From positions 13,750,501-13,814,500 of the forward strand of contig JALMGJ010000015.1 of the NCBI GenBank assembly GCA_023362775.1: a stretch of 64,000 bases of DNA, written 5' to 3'. Position 1 is the stretch's first letter. The number at the start of each line of letters is the position of its first letter. The translations under genes were made by a program, and so were the position numbers. The notes under the pieces were generated by a model, which was not told where the DNA came from, did not search any database, and saw only the letters and a program-made list of their open reading frames with translations. Positions 13,201 through 25,000 of this stretch are shown here, piece after piece. The stretch comes from Charina bottae (Eukaryota; Chordata; Lepidosauria; Squamata; Charinaidae).

Positions 13201-14547
13201 AAAGCTATTGCAAAGCTATTGCAACTCTGATATTTCATTTATGCCTCTTTGCAGTTCCTAGTACCTCTCGAGTCATGGGGTACTGCTTAGGGAAATTCTG
13301 ATGCACTTCCTGCCTCTCTCATGCCTAGACTGTTGCACCAAGTATCTAGTATCAGTTTATCATATTTTTTTTCTTCATTTGTCTCTTCAGTGCATTCCCT
13401 GCTCATCATTTTTGTTTGTCCCCAACAGGCTGCTTTAAACATGCTCACCAAATGCCAGTCACTTGTGTATCCAGCCTACGGGATTCTGTGCGTCTGCATC
13501 CATCCAGGCTGGGTGAGGACAAATTACAAAGATGTAAGTGCTTTAACCTGGGAATAGGAAAAACCCATTCAGACATGCACACACATGCAGATGAATGAAC
13601 TAATGATGAGTCCCTGACAGTTTTGGTGTTCGCATTATTTGTGTTTTTAGCATTTGGTTTACTCTTAATAATTAGAACAATGTACTAAAGCAAACACATA
13701 AATGTTCCTTGACTGTTAGGCAAATACTGATCATCATATAGATTGAATTAGCAATTCATGTTACATGTAAACATGCAACCTTAACAATGCAAGCTGAGCA
13801 GGTCCTAAACAAACCTTCGTAAATGTAAACTCATGGTTACCTTTATGTACTCACCAACATTTTTTTATTTCTACAGTACATCTTGCCCAATCTGATCATA
13901 AGGGCTGCATTCACCTAACTGGGTACCCTATAGTGTGGTTTTCCAATTTACAATGACTTTCAGTATCATGGAAATCTATCTGTAATATGGATTTGGAAAT
14001 CTTAGTGTCAAGACATTAGATTTGATTTCATTCATTCATTCATTCATTCATTCATTCATTCATTCATTCATTCATTCAGTAAATGTATATAGCTGATCTC
14101 CTTAGGTAAGGAAGTGTAATGGTAGGTGGGAAAGACCTTGGGAGACAGGACGAAGAGGTGCAGACTGGACAATAGTCAGATAAGAGGCAACTGAGCCCAC
14201 AGAAGGAATGGAGGGGCTGGCAAATGACTCAGAAGAACCCTCCCTAGTTTCTTGGACTGTAAAGGTGAGGGGGGAGGGATCTACTTTCAGACTTGCAAGA
14301 TAGATGTCAGCCTTGCAAGGGAGTCCAGACAAGATGCACATCCAGAAGTACTAGCTCTACTTAGTTGTAAGGTTACATTAACAGAATCTTACAGAAAGTT
14401 GGGCTAGGCTTATGAGTTTCTTTTTTGCGACAGGCAGATCTAACGGTGGAAGAGAGCACACAAGGTATTATGACCGTGCTGTCCATGCTTTCTGAGGAGG
14501 ACAATGGGACCTTCGTGGACTGGTTGGGTCGGCAGGTGCCATGGTGA
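6035..14547 (+). CDS. SDR family oxidoreductase (C-factor/sniffer-like), copy 1, complete
   Basis: Six exons: 6035-6190, 6852-6903, 8660-8847, 12062-12220, 13429-13533 and 14434-14547. Junctions are phase 0, 1, 0, 0, 0, all GT/AG, giving 257 residues plus TGA. The product should be a cytosolic NAD(P)-dependent carbonyl reductase. Its Rossmann motif TGSDRGIG is at residues 15-22, NNAG at 98-101, the INTSS active-site strand near 158-162, and the catalytic YRCSK (YxxxK) at 181-185. The PG motif follows in exon 5. The length is normal for a classical SDR. The start ATG follows AGAG and is shared in position with copies 2 and 3. AATAAA at 14603-14608 implies a very short 3' UTR. The exon 4 acceptor (ctctcaaag) is weak but the same in all copies. 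The family assignment to C-factor/sniffer is by motif and general similarity; the substrate is unknown. Confidence 0.92.
6222..6365 (+). mobile_element. tRNA-derived SINE fragment
   Basis: Contains 'tgtagtggctcagatgttgaac', 'gtgcaagtccccagttggcc' and 'atgaagctcacaggtgattt', ending near 'gggttgttgttgg'. This is the layout of the common reptile SINE whose reversed relatives lie at 24897, 33655 and 52838. It sits in intron 1 of SDR copy 1. Confidence 0.65.
6913..7856 (-). mobile_element. LINE (probably L1) insertion at the exon 2 donor of SDR copy 1
   Basis: Flanked by 16-bp direct repeats, caattaggtaagtttc at 6897-6912 and caattaggtaggtttc at 7857-7872 (one mismatch). A T-rich run just after the left repeat is the reversed poly(A) tail, so the element is in minus orientation. 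Its 5'-side part (about 7320-7750) resembles the 5' side of the larger minus element at 33631-36443, so this copy is likely internally deleted. The target duplication includes the last 7 nt of exon 2 and its splice donor. Confidence 0.7.
9709..10088. mobile_element. Non-autonomous DNA transposon (MITE) with TA target
   Basis: A 380-bp element with terminal inverted repeats CAGGTAGTCCTCACTTAA and its reverse complement, 17 of 18 matching. It is flanked on both sides by TA (9707-9708 and 10089-10090), as for Tc1/mariner-type transposition. The interior repeats the 'ttaacgacc/tcacgtgat' theme several times and has no coding capacity. A related, more decayed copy is at 54984-55209. Confidence 0.8.
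10181..11064 (-). mobile_element. L2-type LINE, 5'-truncated 3' end, minus strand
   Basis: On the minus strand a reverse-transcriptase C-terminal region is readable ([19 protein letters not shown], then LHWVPVCFRVQFKVL and ALWNTLPLELR). A non-coding 3' end follows, with the 'gggtccccc...gatgggtgg' motif. The element abuts an (ATTT)n/(ATCT)n microsatellite at 10181-10250 that probably grew from its 3' tail. It matches the L2 at 44607 in the overlap and the fragment at 62085-62833. Confidence 0.85.
14029..14078. repeat. (ATTC)n microsatellite
   Basis: Near-perfect tetranucleotide tandem repeat of about 12 units in intron 5 of SDR copy 1. Confidence 0.95.
14112..14345 (+). mobile_element. LTR-like fragment related to the inverted pair near 35.35-35.79 kb
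   Basis: Begins tgtaatggtaggtgggaaag and continues through 'gaccttgggaga', 'ccctccctagtttct' and 'tcagacttgcaagat'. These are shared in order with both arms at 35348-35534 and 35619-35789. TG start and interspersed occurrence suggest a solo LTR or similar element. It lies in intron 5 of SDR copy 1. Confidence 0.5.
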
Positions 14548-14699
14548 CCAATTTGCTTCCTAATGCATGGCCACTTAATATATTCCCAGGTGATGGGTCC
14601 CCAATAAACCACTGAGTGTCATGAAAATCTTGTCCTTTTCCCCCTTCATTGTAGGCCTGTGTGACATTTGTCCTCACTGAGAGGGTGTTGCAAACAACA

Positions 14700-17424
14700 T
14701 CCTGGCAGTTTTTTGTGTCAGACCTGAGTGCATGGCAGAGCCTTTTCTGCAAGCACCATTGTGGAAGCATTACATGAAGAAGAATGCACAGAACCACGTG
14801 TATTCAGCATCATAACCAAGAGGAGGCCAGAGGATGGAATCCCGTCCTTCCATTCCTATGAAATAATACATTGGAACCTGCTGAATTTTGAATGGGATTC
14901 TCCATCTTCTGTTTGCTGGGTCCCAATATTTTGCAGGGTAGTAATTTTCTGGATGCTTGAAAAATCCAATTAACTTATTCCGTCAACAGAAAAGTTATGG
15001 CATGGTAGCCCTTCAAGGTAGGTCAGATCAGGAAACAGGCTCCACTCGCCTGACTGGAGCTGTACTTGACCGATATAGGCTATGGCAACAGTGTTTTGAA
15101 ATGGATCCAGTTGGATCCATTCACCATAGTGAAGCCATGGTCCAAGCCATCTGTTAAATACTTGGACCTCAATATGACACCTGGTTTAAGGCCATGTCCA
15201 GAACATTTTTTTAAACCTGCCGTGCCCTCCCCTACCTCCCCTTTTTTCAGATTCTTCCATTATAAAAATCCATGAGAACCTGAGAGCAGTTTGGTGTAGT
15301 GGTTAAGGCATCAAGCTAGAAACTGGGAGGGTGTAAGTTCTAGTCCTGCCTTAGGCACAAAGTCAGCTGGATGATTTTGGGCCAGTCCCTCCCTCTCAGA
15401 AGGAGGTAACACAAACCACTTCTCAAAAAATCTTGCCAAAATTCAAGGCTGCTGATGTGAGTTTTCCTTCTTTATGGTTTTGCATTCCCTAAACTTTAAG
15501 AGATCAGAGGACCACACATTTCTCTCTTCCACCGACACCCACAGCCAATACTGCGGAGAGCTAAAGGAGAAATGCTGAAGGCACTGGCTGTGGGTGTTGC
15601 TGGAAGAGAGAAAGGAAATTGAGTTGGAGATCTAAAGAAGCCAGTCATGTGTAGAGGTAAAAGGACAAAGGACTAAAAAGAGGAGATATAAAAATCTATC
15701 TATGTACTACTAAAACTCTCGTGTCTGTTTGATACTTCGTAACCTTTACCTGGGCAAAATGGTGCATCGTAGGGCAACAATTTTTGAACAAAGGTTCCTC
15801 AAATGGGCTAACTTACAAAATGTGTCCAAAATCCAGGACCCATGACTCCCATGGAATTGAAATTTGGCCAATGTTATAAAACATTTTATGACATAAAACT
15901 TATAACCCAATGGTGAACAATTAACCGGGGGGAGGGGGGAAGCAACCACAGGGACAATCTCTCAAGGTACCAGCAGCTTCTTAGACCCTAGCAATTTCCC
16001 TCAACTGAACCCATTGATGTTTCTAAAAAAGGAAACTAAGTGCAATTTACATCAACATGACTCACATCGTCACTCCATGGTTTTGGAGCCTCGCCAGCCA
16101 TCCTTGCTTCCAGCCCATCCATGCTCTGCTTGAACACGCTGCATTCCAAGAAACCAAAATGTGGCTGGATTTGCTTCCTACCATGATTGGCCCATAAACC
16201 ATGGCAGCTATTCTACAAGATATTCAACTGACATAGGTTTCAAAATGTGCCCACTGGCTGGAAGGCGTTGGGGACCCCAGTGCTGAGTCAGTCTCCATGG
16301 TCCACAGATTGCAGCAGCTGTGGCCAAGCCAGCAAATCGCACAGTGGCTTCACGTCCGAATGAGCCATCTTAGCCCGCAGCAAGGGCAGGAAGCTTTGCG
16401 GGCAGAGCCGGGCAGCTTGTCCTCTGTAGCACAGGGGTTGATCTCTGATCTCTGCAGTCCAAACGTTTAGAAGCAGCAGTGGGGTGTGGAGAGTTTCTTG
16501 AGGGACCCCGGCTGGTTGGAATAGGCCATCCTCAGTGAGTTCATGTGTTACGGTAATCCATAATTTGGTTCGTGAACATTTGTTTTGTTGGCTCAGTAAT
16601 ATTGCACAGCTGCCATCTAATGAAAAGCAAATTGCCTACCTTTCCTGGTTGGTCTTCCTCTTGATATTAATCTCTTGCAAACATCTGAATTTGGTGGTTT
16701 TGCAGTTTGGTAAGTTTCAATGGCCCTGTGCAAACAGCTATGAGCTCTGGGCTACAAAATATGGATGTGAATGAGGTGTCAGGAACAAGATATAGAAAAC
16801 TGATGAAGTCTCTTTGCAGCCCTGATAGGGCAGCCCCAGTTTCTTTGGGCAGGCAAATTTTGTATCAGGATCGGTTCAGAGTCTCAGGAAGACGTCATGT
16901 GTGTCTCAATATGATACTTTGGCCTAGGATATTGGATAAGCACAGTCAGTTCCGGGTTTATTCTATTGGTTTTGGGTATAAAGCTATGACTTGAGTACGA
17001 TGTACAAGGACTGTCTCTGTCCCAGTTGTGTTTCATTTCAGAAATAACCTACCCCGTCCAACTGACTTTATTTTAGCCTTTATTTATTTGTTTGTTTGTT
17101 TGTTTGTTTGTTTATTTATTTATTTATTTAATTTCTATAGCCACCCATCTCAACAAGTGACTAGTTTTTTAAGAGTGTCCGGGTCACTCTTTGCTGGTGA
17201 TCTTATAGTTCTTGTTTCTAGGCAGTGTCTTCGTGTGCTGCTGCTGACACTCTCATGCTGTTACTGGAATTGTGGGTCTCAACCAGTGGGGCCTGGAAGC
17301 TCTCTAGTTGCTGCTGAGAAGGTGATGAGTTGCATGGGTGGACATAAAGATCTGAAGTTCCAAACAACTCCTCCCTAGCACTTCTGAAACAGCGTGTTGC
17401 TGTTGTTCTTCAGATGTCACTGAT
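14700..17424 (+). pseudogene. SDR remnant 1: 5' flank, intron 1, part of exon 2 and stub of exon 3
   Basis: Sequence near 14740-14990 resembles the region upstream of exon 1 in other copies, but no exon 1 follows. The stretch 16050-16660 resembles intron 1 of copy 2 (20290-20900). The 3' part of exon 2 survives at about 16674-16709 with its donor GTAAGT, lacking the first codons. At 17414-17424 only the first 11 nt of exon 3 remain, joined directly to intron 3 sequence ('caaagcagcttactttatt'). An internal deletion has therefore removed nearly all of exon 3. It is a non-functional copy that also lies at the head of the duplicated block. Confidence 0.75.
15288..15425 (+). mobile_element. tRNA-derived SINE fragment
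   Basis: 'ggtgtagtggttaaggcatc', 'agttctagtcctgccttagg' and 'gggccagtccctccctctca' are the tRNA-like head and body of the same SINE family found reversed at 24897-25258, 33655-34003 and 52838-53077. Confidence 0.7.
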
Positions 17425-17829
17425 CAAAGCAGCTTACTTTATTAAATAAAATTAAAAGACTGAACAATTAAGTTCACACTATCACATTTGAGATGTAGAG
17501 GTGCCCAAAGCCAATGGTAAGGGAATTTATGACTGGGACCAGAAAATGTAGTAAATGAGATACATGTGCTTCCCACATCTATCAGACCCTGACTATTATA
17601 CATAGCCATCTTGTAATGTATCAGTCTCTCAAGTCTGGCAGTTGAAGTCCACACATCTTAAAATGGCTGAGGTTGAGAAACACTGCTGTAGAGTATGCTA
17701 GAGCTACAGGTGGAGATGAATAGCAGAAATATTATGTAAGATGGTATATTTTTCATTGAGTATTATCTTGACTGCTCCTTTGGTTAAAGCAAGCAATGTT
17801 GACATCTGCAACATGCAATTGAGGTTTTT

Positions 17830-18760
17830 CAGAAGATCTATTTTTGAAATAACTTTTTATTAAGCTTTTAAAAAAAGGAATAAAACTCATGAAAAATGAA
17901 AGACTTACAAAGAATGCAATTAGTAAAATGCAGGTAAGTAAACATGGGATCTAGAATGTTGAGAGGTTAGTTTCCCAAATACCACTTTTAAAAGGACAGT
18001 TTAAAAGTCACTATTCAGCTTTTAACTAGAAAATACATACTTAATCCAGTATAAATCACTAACTGGAGTTATAGTCTATAATAAAGTAGGTCAACAGGAA
18101 TCTAATCTCCTATGAAGTTGAAATATAAACTCTAAACATAAAAAAATAAGATATGATACAAATCTGTACAATAAATGATCATCCAAAAATTATTTAGTGT
18201 TAGAATTTAATTCTATGTCAATTTACTTTTTAAATATAAAGTTATTTTGGACATTCAATTTGACTGATTTGATTTGATTGATTGATTCAGTTTGATTGGA
18301 TGTTCAACAACTAGCATGGGAATACAATTTAAAATTCAGAGCCCTTAGTCCTTTTGGCTCTTGAATCCTGCAAAATTTGGAATTTAATCCTTGGTGTTTC
18401 ACTGGACCATATATAATTAATTATTTCGTTAGGCCAGTGACCTGATACCTTATTTTCAATACAATATGGAATCACTTGATAAAGAAAGTTGAGTCTTGGT
18501 AGAACGTTCATTATAACAGCTACAATTCTTCCCAACCAAGACTAGTTTTTCCATCTAGAAATATTTGCTGTCATAATTTTGCTTGGTATGTAAATAGTTG
18601 TCATTAAGTCATTATTTTCTGTCAAATACATTCTTACATATTTGACCTTCTCTGTGGTAGTATTGAAGCTTGTTATTTGATACAAATATTGCTTTTCTTC
18701 CTCTGTCAAGTTCCATGTCAGCATTTGGGTTTTCTCTTTATTAAACTACAGTAATAGCCT
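17830..18760 (-). mobile_element. L1-type LINE fragment, minus strand (block A)
   Basis: The minus strand from 18724 to 18329 encodes L1 ORF2 patterns (MGRIVAVIMNVLPRLNFLYQ, then PRIKFQILQDS), with decayed sequence below it. The same fragment occurs in block B (30598-31634), so it was present before the block duplication. Confidence 0.7.
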
Positions 18761-19032
18761 GAAACAAGACCATGTAGAGTAGCTGTATAGGCTCCACTGA
18801 TGATATTAAACAGCCTTTAGGTTAGCAGTTTTAACTATAATGTTATCCTCAAATAACTTCAGTTTATGTTCTTGCATTACTAGTTACATTACTTGTCTGA
18901 TTCAGGGAAATTTTACTTTTGAAGTTTATCTGAAGATCTTAGGATGGGTGTGGTGTCGTCCATAATTGTGCGTCCTCTGATGAGAAAACATATTTGAAGC
19001 AAGCAAGAAGTAGGTTGGAAGCCGAAGCTGTG

Positions 19033-22000
19033 ATGGCAAAGGCAGCCGACTTCTCCGTTTTCAGCGTTCTGGTGACGGGATCCGATCGGGGGATTGGTCT
19101 CGGTCTGGTGAAGAGGTTCCTGGAGCTGCCCTGCCCACCCAAATGGGTCTTTGCTACAACTCTTGATCTGGAGGGAAAAGAAGGGAAGGTAAGAATCAGT
19201 TAGCATAGCATAAATGTGCCAGGGAAATGTGACCCAGTGGCTAAGCAGCAGCTGTGTTCATGCTCAACAGTAAGCTATGGCTTCTTTTAATTCTGACCTA
19301 TTGTATAAGATTCAATTGCCCAGGTCAAAGCAAAGTTCTGGGAATCTAACATGACACCAGGGGTAATACCATGCTCAGCAGAATTTTTTGGCACCTGCCA
19401 AGTACCCTCCCCTACTTAATTTTTTAAAAGATTCTTTAATTTTAAAATTTTGTGAGAAGCTAGAATGCTAAAATCAAAGCACCAACCTCAAGGTTGCATG
19501 TTAAACCCCCTGGGATGTTTTGACCCCCATCCATCCATCCATCCATCCATCCATCCATCCATCCATCCATCCCACTCTTCCCTTTCATGTCGTGCAAGGA
19601 TTGAGGTCATTCTGTATCAATATTATATGGATCCTTTTTCCTTCCCTTCCCTTCCATAAGTTTATGTTTATGTATAGTATATGCATAAAAAAAGTAAAGG
19701 TTTTCCCTTGCACAGTTGTGTCCGACTCTACGGGGCGGTGCTCATCTCCGTTTCTTAGCCGAAGAGCCAGCGTTGTCCGAAGATGCTTCCACGATCATGT
19801 GGCCGGCATGACGCACGCGGAACGCTCTTACCTACCCACCGAAGTGGTACCTATTCATCTACTTGCATTTGCATGCTTTCGAATTGCTAGGTTGGCAAGA
19901 GCTGGGACGAGTGCGGGAGCTCACTCCGCATGCGGGGCTAGGGATTGGAACCTCCGAACTTGCGATCTTCCGATTGACAAGCCTGGCGTCTTAACCACTG
20001 AGCCATCGCGCCCCTTTATAGTATATGTATAGGACTAATCACTGAAGTACAGTATTATTTTTAGTGTACAAAGTACACAGTTTACTGTATTTTGGGTGAA
20101 ACATATAACCATTTTTTATAGTTCGGATAATACATAGTGTATATCCATTTTTTAAACAAGCAATGCTATGCATATTGCATACCAGAAGGATTAAACAATT
20201 TTTGTTGTTCAGTCGTTTAGTCGTGTCCGACTCTTCGTGACCTCATGGACCATAATTAAGATAACAGAAGGGGAACAAAAATATGACTAAATTTAATTTG
20301 CATCAACGCAGCCAATTATGTCTCTCCATGATAATGTACCCTTGCAAACCATCCTGCCCATAGAGCACTTCATGCATTGCATTGCTAGGAAACAAATGTG
20401 AGGGGCGGGGTTGCTTCCTACCAGGAGAGTGCTTTCTGGTTGGCCCCATACAGTAAGCATGACGACTATTTTTCAAGACTAGATGATAACATTCACTCAG
20501 AACTCCGAATGTGCCCACCGACTTGTCGGAGTCGGGGTGCCCTGGTGAGAGCCGTGAACTGTGTTTTGCAGGTTGCAACAGCTATGTGGAAAGCAGACAA
20601 CGGACACGATGGCGTCATATGCTAATTAGCTATCTTAGTCCACAGCAAGCGGAGCAAAGGAAGATTTGACAAAGCTGCGCCCTCAGTAGCAAATTCCTGA
20701 TTTTTCCAGTTAAAGAGCTTTGAAGCAGTAGCGGGGTGTGAAGAGCTCTAGCTGGTTGGATTAAGCCATACTGACTGGGTTTCAATTTTGCTTTAAGTCT
20801 GAATGTGGTTTGTTAAGGTTTGTTTGTTTGTATGGGTCAATAATATTGCACAGAAACTGTCTAATGAGGGAGGGAAATGATGTACTTTTCCAGCTTCGTC
20901 TTCCTTGTGATATTGTCCTCTTTGGACTCCAGATCAACTTGTTACCTGTTTCTTGTATACAACTGCAGGTTTTAACTCAGGGGAAAATTAAAACTATGAT
21001 CTTTTTCTTCTCCAGGCGCTAAAAGAATTGGCATGCAAGCATCAGAATCTGGTGGCGTTGCAATTAGGTAAGTTCCAAGGGCCTTGGGTAAAGAGGACAC
21101 GTTTTGTACTACAAAGTGCTCAGAGTGTCCAGCTACGAGCCATTCTTGGAACTAACCCAACCTTCAGAGTCATTGGTTGGGTTCACTGTAGTTTTTGTGG
21201 GTTTGGCTAGTGTGTTGAGTGACTCCATTATGGGGTTTGCCAATTAGCGGAGTGTGTTACAGCTATAAGATCTAGGCTGCAAAAGTCTGGATGACAATGA
21301 TGGAATCTCTCTGCAGACCTGAAAGAGTAACCCTAGTTTGTTTGGGCAGGCAAACTTCATATTGAAGATCAGTTTGCATATCTCAGAAATACTGTACATC
21401 ATGTATCTCTATATATATATATTGGTTTCGTTAATAAACAATTGGGGGATTCTTCAATAGGTCTTGGTTATAAAACCATGATCTGCATATAATGTGCAAA
21501 GAAAGTCTGTATCACAGCTTGTCTGTGATTCCACGAAGATCAAAACTCTTAAAACTGACTTGACTTTAGCCACATTTGGAATTCTGTTTCTAGCAGAGTG
21601 ACTGGGTCAAATTGCTGTCACCTTAAAGTTCTTGTTTTTGGCAGTGCCTTCCTGTGCTGCTGTTGAAACTCTCTTGTCCTTATTGGAGTCCAGTCTCTCA
21701 CCTCCCTAGCTGCTCTTCAAGAAGGTGGTGGGGTGTGTGTTCGTGTCAGAAGCACCAAAGCACTTCTGTAGTGAAAGGATTTGCCCGTGACATCACCGTT
21801 GCCTGGGGGACGCCCAAGGAGGCTCCTTTCATGTCCCTGTGATTTTTCCCACTGGAGTGGTACCTAATTTATCTACTCGCATTTGCATGCTTTTGAACTG
21901 CTAGGTTGGCAGGAGCTGGGACTGATTTTTACTGATTGCCAGTAGCTCACTCCGGCACGCGGCTCACGCTCTTGGGTTTCGAACTGCCGAGCTGTCAGCC

Positions 22001-25000
22001 TTAATGGCTTCTGACTCAAGAAGGTGGTTAACTGCATGAACAGCCACACATATCTTCTGTGGTCCCAGGAACTCCTCTCTAGCAATTCTGAAACAGCACA
22101 TGGCTGGTATTTAAATAATGTTATTTTCCTCAGATGTCACTAAACTTGAGAGCATCCAGGCAGCTGTGAAAAAGGTGCAGAAGTGTGTTGAAGAAGATGG
22201 GCTGACCCTCCTTATCAACAATGCTGGCCTTTTTTTGGGCAGCGATCTAAAAAAGGAAAATGCCAAGGATATGATGAAGGCGTATTCAGTCAATACTATT
22301 GGGCCCCTGCAAATAAGTCAGGTTTGTTTATGTTAATTTAACTTTTTTGAAATAACTTTCAAGACAAAGCAGCTTACTTTACTAATTAAATTAAAACACT
22401 GAACAATTCAGTTCAATGTAATTAAACAGAGTGGGCTAAAAATGCTGAATATAAGAAATTGTAAGCTGATTTGGGAGCAGGTTGAAAGGTTGGGAATTTC
22501 GGGGGTTTTCTCTCTCTCATTTTGGAAGGTGTTGGGTCAGAACCTTTCTGAAACTTCCATGCCCTATTTGTAAGGCACTATGTGGTCAAAATCGCACATA
22601 TTCCCTCAAAAGAGACAATGGACAGAATCCGTAAAGATGATAGAGGCAACATCTTGCAAAGTCCTCTTGGATTCACTTTAATCCATGAACTCTGAGGAAA
22701 TGAATGCAATTCTTCTCTGTGAACTTATGACCCCATGTCCCATCTTTCTTTTATCCAGAAGGTTGTGGAGAACACGGTAGGGGGCAATTATGGAGAACCC
22801 TGGAGGAAGTGGATTATCTGGATTCCCTGTCAATTTTCAGACTGAGCATGGGATGGAGAACTGCATGGGTTCCTGTTGTGAATGTCCTGTAGGAGGACCT
22901 TGATGAGTCAGTGCCCTTGCTTGTCCTGCTTGATCTCACAGCAGTGTTCAATGCCACCAGTCATGGCATATCTTTAGGCCACCTATGAGGTGGAAGATGA
23001 GGACACTGTCCTACGTTGGTTCTGCTGATTCCTGTGTAGGTGGTTTCAGTTGTTGTTAATGGTCGAGAAGAGGTTAAGCCCTTGGACACTTCAATATGGG
23101 ATGATGCACGCTTTAGCCCTATACCCCATTTTGTACATTGACACATGATGCATTTTTGTCTTTCTTGTGGTGGACCTGCTCAGAGTCATTGGATGAGGCA
23201 GCACGCAGATATATATATACATACAGCCGTTGGGTGAGGTTATCCATCGCTATGGGGTGAGGTATCATCGGTACGCTGATGATGCCCAGCTTTACATCTC
23301 TGCCCCTGGCAAATTAAGCGATCCTCTGATGGTCCTGCCCTGGTATCTGGAGGCTGGAGGGGGAAAAAGAGGCTTTGGCTCAGCCCTAGCAAGACTGAGT
23401 GGCTTTGGGTTTGGGGGCGTGCAAGTTCCAACTTACCATCTTTGATTCTGGATGGGGTGGCACTGCCATAAACAGACCCTGTGTGCAATCTGGGGGTTCT
23501 CCTGGACTCACAACTCCTGCTCAAAGAGTAGGTGGCTGCTGTGGCCAGGAGGGCCTTTTCTGCCATGGTGCCCGCCCTTTGGAACATCGTTCCCCTGGAC
23601 CTCAGATTGGCCCCGAGCCTGTCGGCCTTTATGAAGGCCCTGAAGACATGGCTCTACCACCGTGCTTGGTGGTCTGGCAATGGTGGGGTGCTTTTACAAT
23701 GGCTTTGTTGAGCTTGACGCAAGGATGGACTTCGGCTGCTGACCATCGTTATTTTTATTTCAAACTGGTTATTGATGTTTTATTTGTTTGTAAATTGGTT
23801 TTTTACTTGTTTTTATTGGATTGTTGTTTTAACTGCTGTTAAAACAGAGTCATTTAGGTGAGATGGGTGGCCATACAAATTGAATACATAGATAAACAGA
23901 TGGGTGATTAAATGAATAAAGAGGTTTCACATCTATTGTTAGGGTTGACCATCTAAATGGGGCCACTATGTTAAAAAGCCCTCCCTTTGATCCCTCATCC
24001 ACCCTGGTAGATCTCACCATGCAGATACAAGTCAGGGTCTCTGGGTTCATCTTCGGGTTGGTTAAGGCTCTAAAAATAAGCCCCAGCATTTTTGGGGAGG
24101 TCCAGAAGTAAACTGGCCAGCTGCTAGAGTAGCTGATACAAAATGGATGTCATGTGCAGGGTCATACTTAAAAAAAAATACCCACGGGGATTGAGATACA
24201 GTGAAATCCCTGCAGAAAGAACTTAATTTGTCAATTTTTTTTAACCTTTTAACCCAGCAAGAGTTTGAACATAGCAGTGCTGCTCTATTTGGCTTTACTC
24301 TTTGTCTTCCTAACACACATGCACACGTGCCTGCATGGGCAGACACACACATTTAATCGTGTGTCCAAATGTTGGCATTCTGGAGTCAAATGTCAGAAGC
24401 TTACATCTGGGGGTTCCTACAGCTGCAATGAATTTGCTGGAGGGCACTGTGTGGGATCTAGCTTGCCCACCCCTCATCGCCTCTCTTTGCAAGTCATCTG
24501 TGTATCAGACTTCGCAATAACTGAAGTGTTGGAAGCATCTTAAAAGCAATCTGTCTTGCAACAGTTTTGTTGGGAGTGGTCAGGGCCTGGATGAAGCTAA
24601 TGGAAGACCCTGAAGCAAATGGAAGACCCTTCTGATAACTGAGGCTGGCTTTTGATCCCTGCCGTTGCACAGCTCCTTTTCATAGACCTCACTGCAGCCC
24701 GTTCTCTCTTTTCCTTCCCCTCTCAAAGGCATTTCTGCCCCTGCTGAAGAAGGCGGCCCAGAGAAGTCCACAGCAAGGGCTGAGCTGCAGCAAGGCCGCC
24801 ATTATCAATATATCCAGTATTGCAGGCTCAATCGAAATTATGTTTCGTTGGGAAACGTTTAAATACATTGCCAACCGCTGCAGTAAGGTAATTTTATTTA
24901 CTTTATTTATTTATTTGTTTGTTTGTTAAGTTTTATCCCGCCTTTATTATTTTTAAAGATAACTCAAGGTGAGGAACATACCTAATACTCCTTTCTCCTC

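Noticed and set aside
20303..20578. 91-codon minus-strand frame repeated at 36470-36745
   Set aside because: Both are the same piece of intron 1 in the two duplicated blocks. Near-identity reflects recent duplication, not coding constraint; the related stretch at 16050-16430 does not keep the frame.
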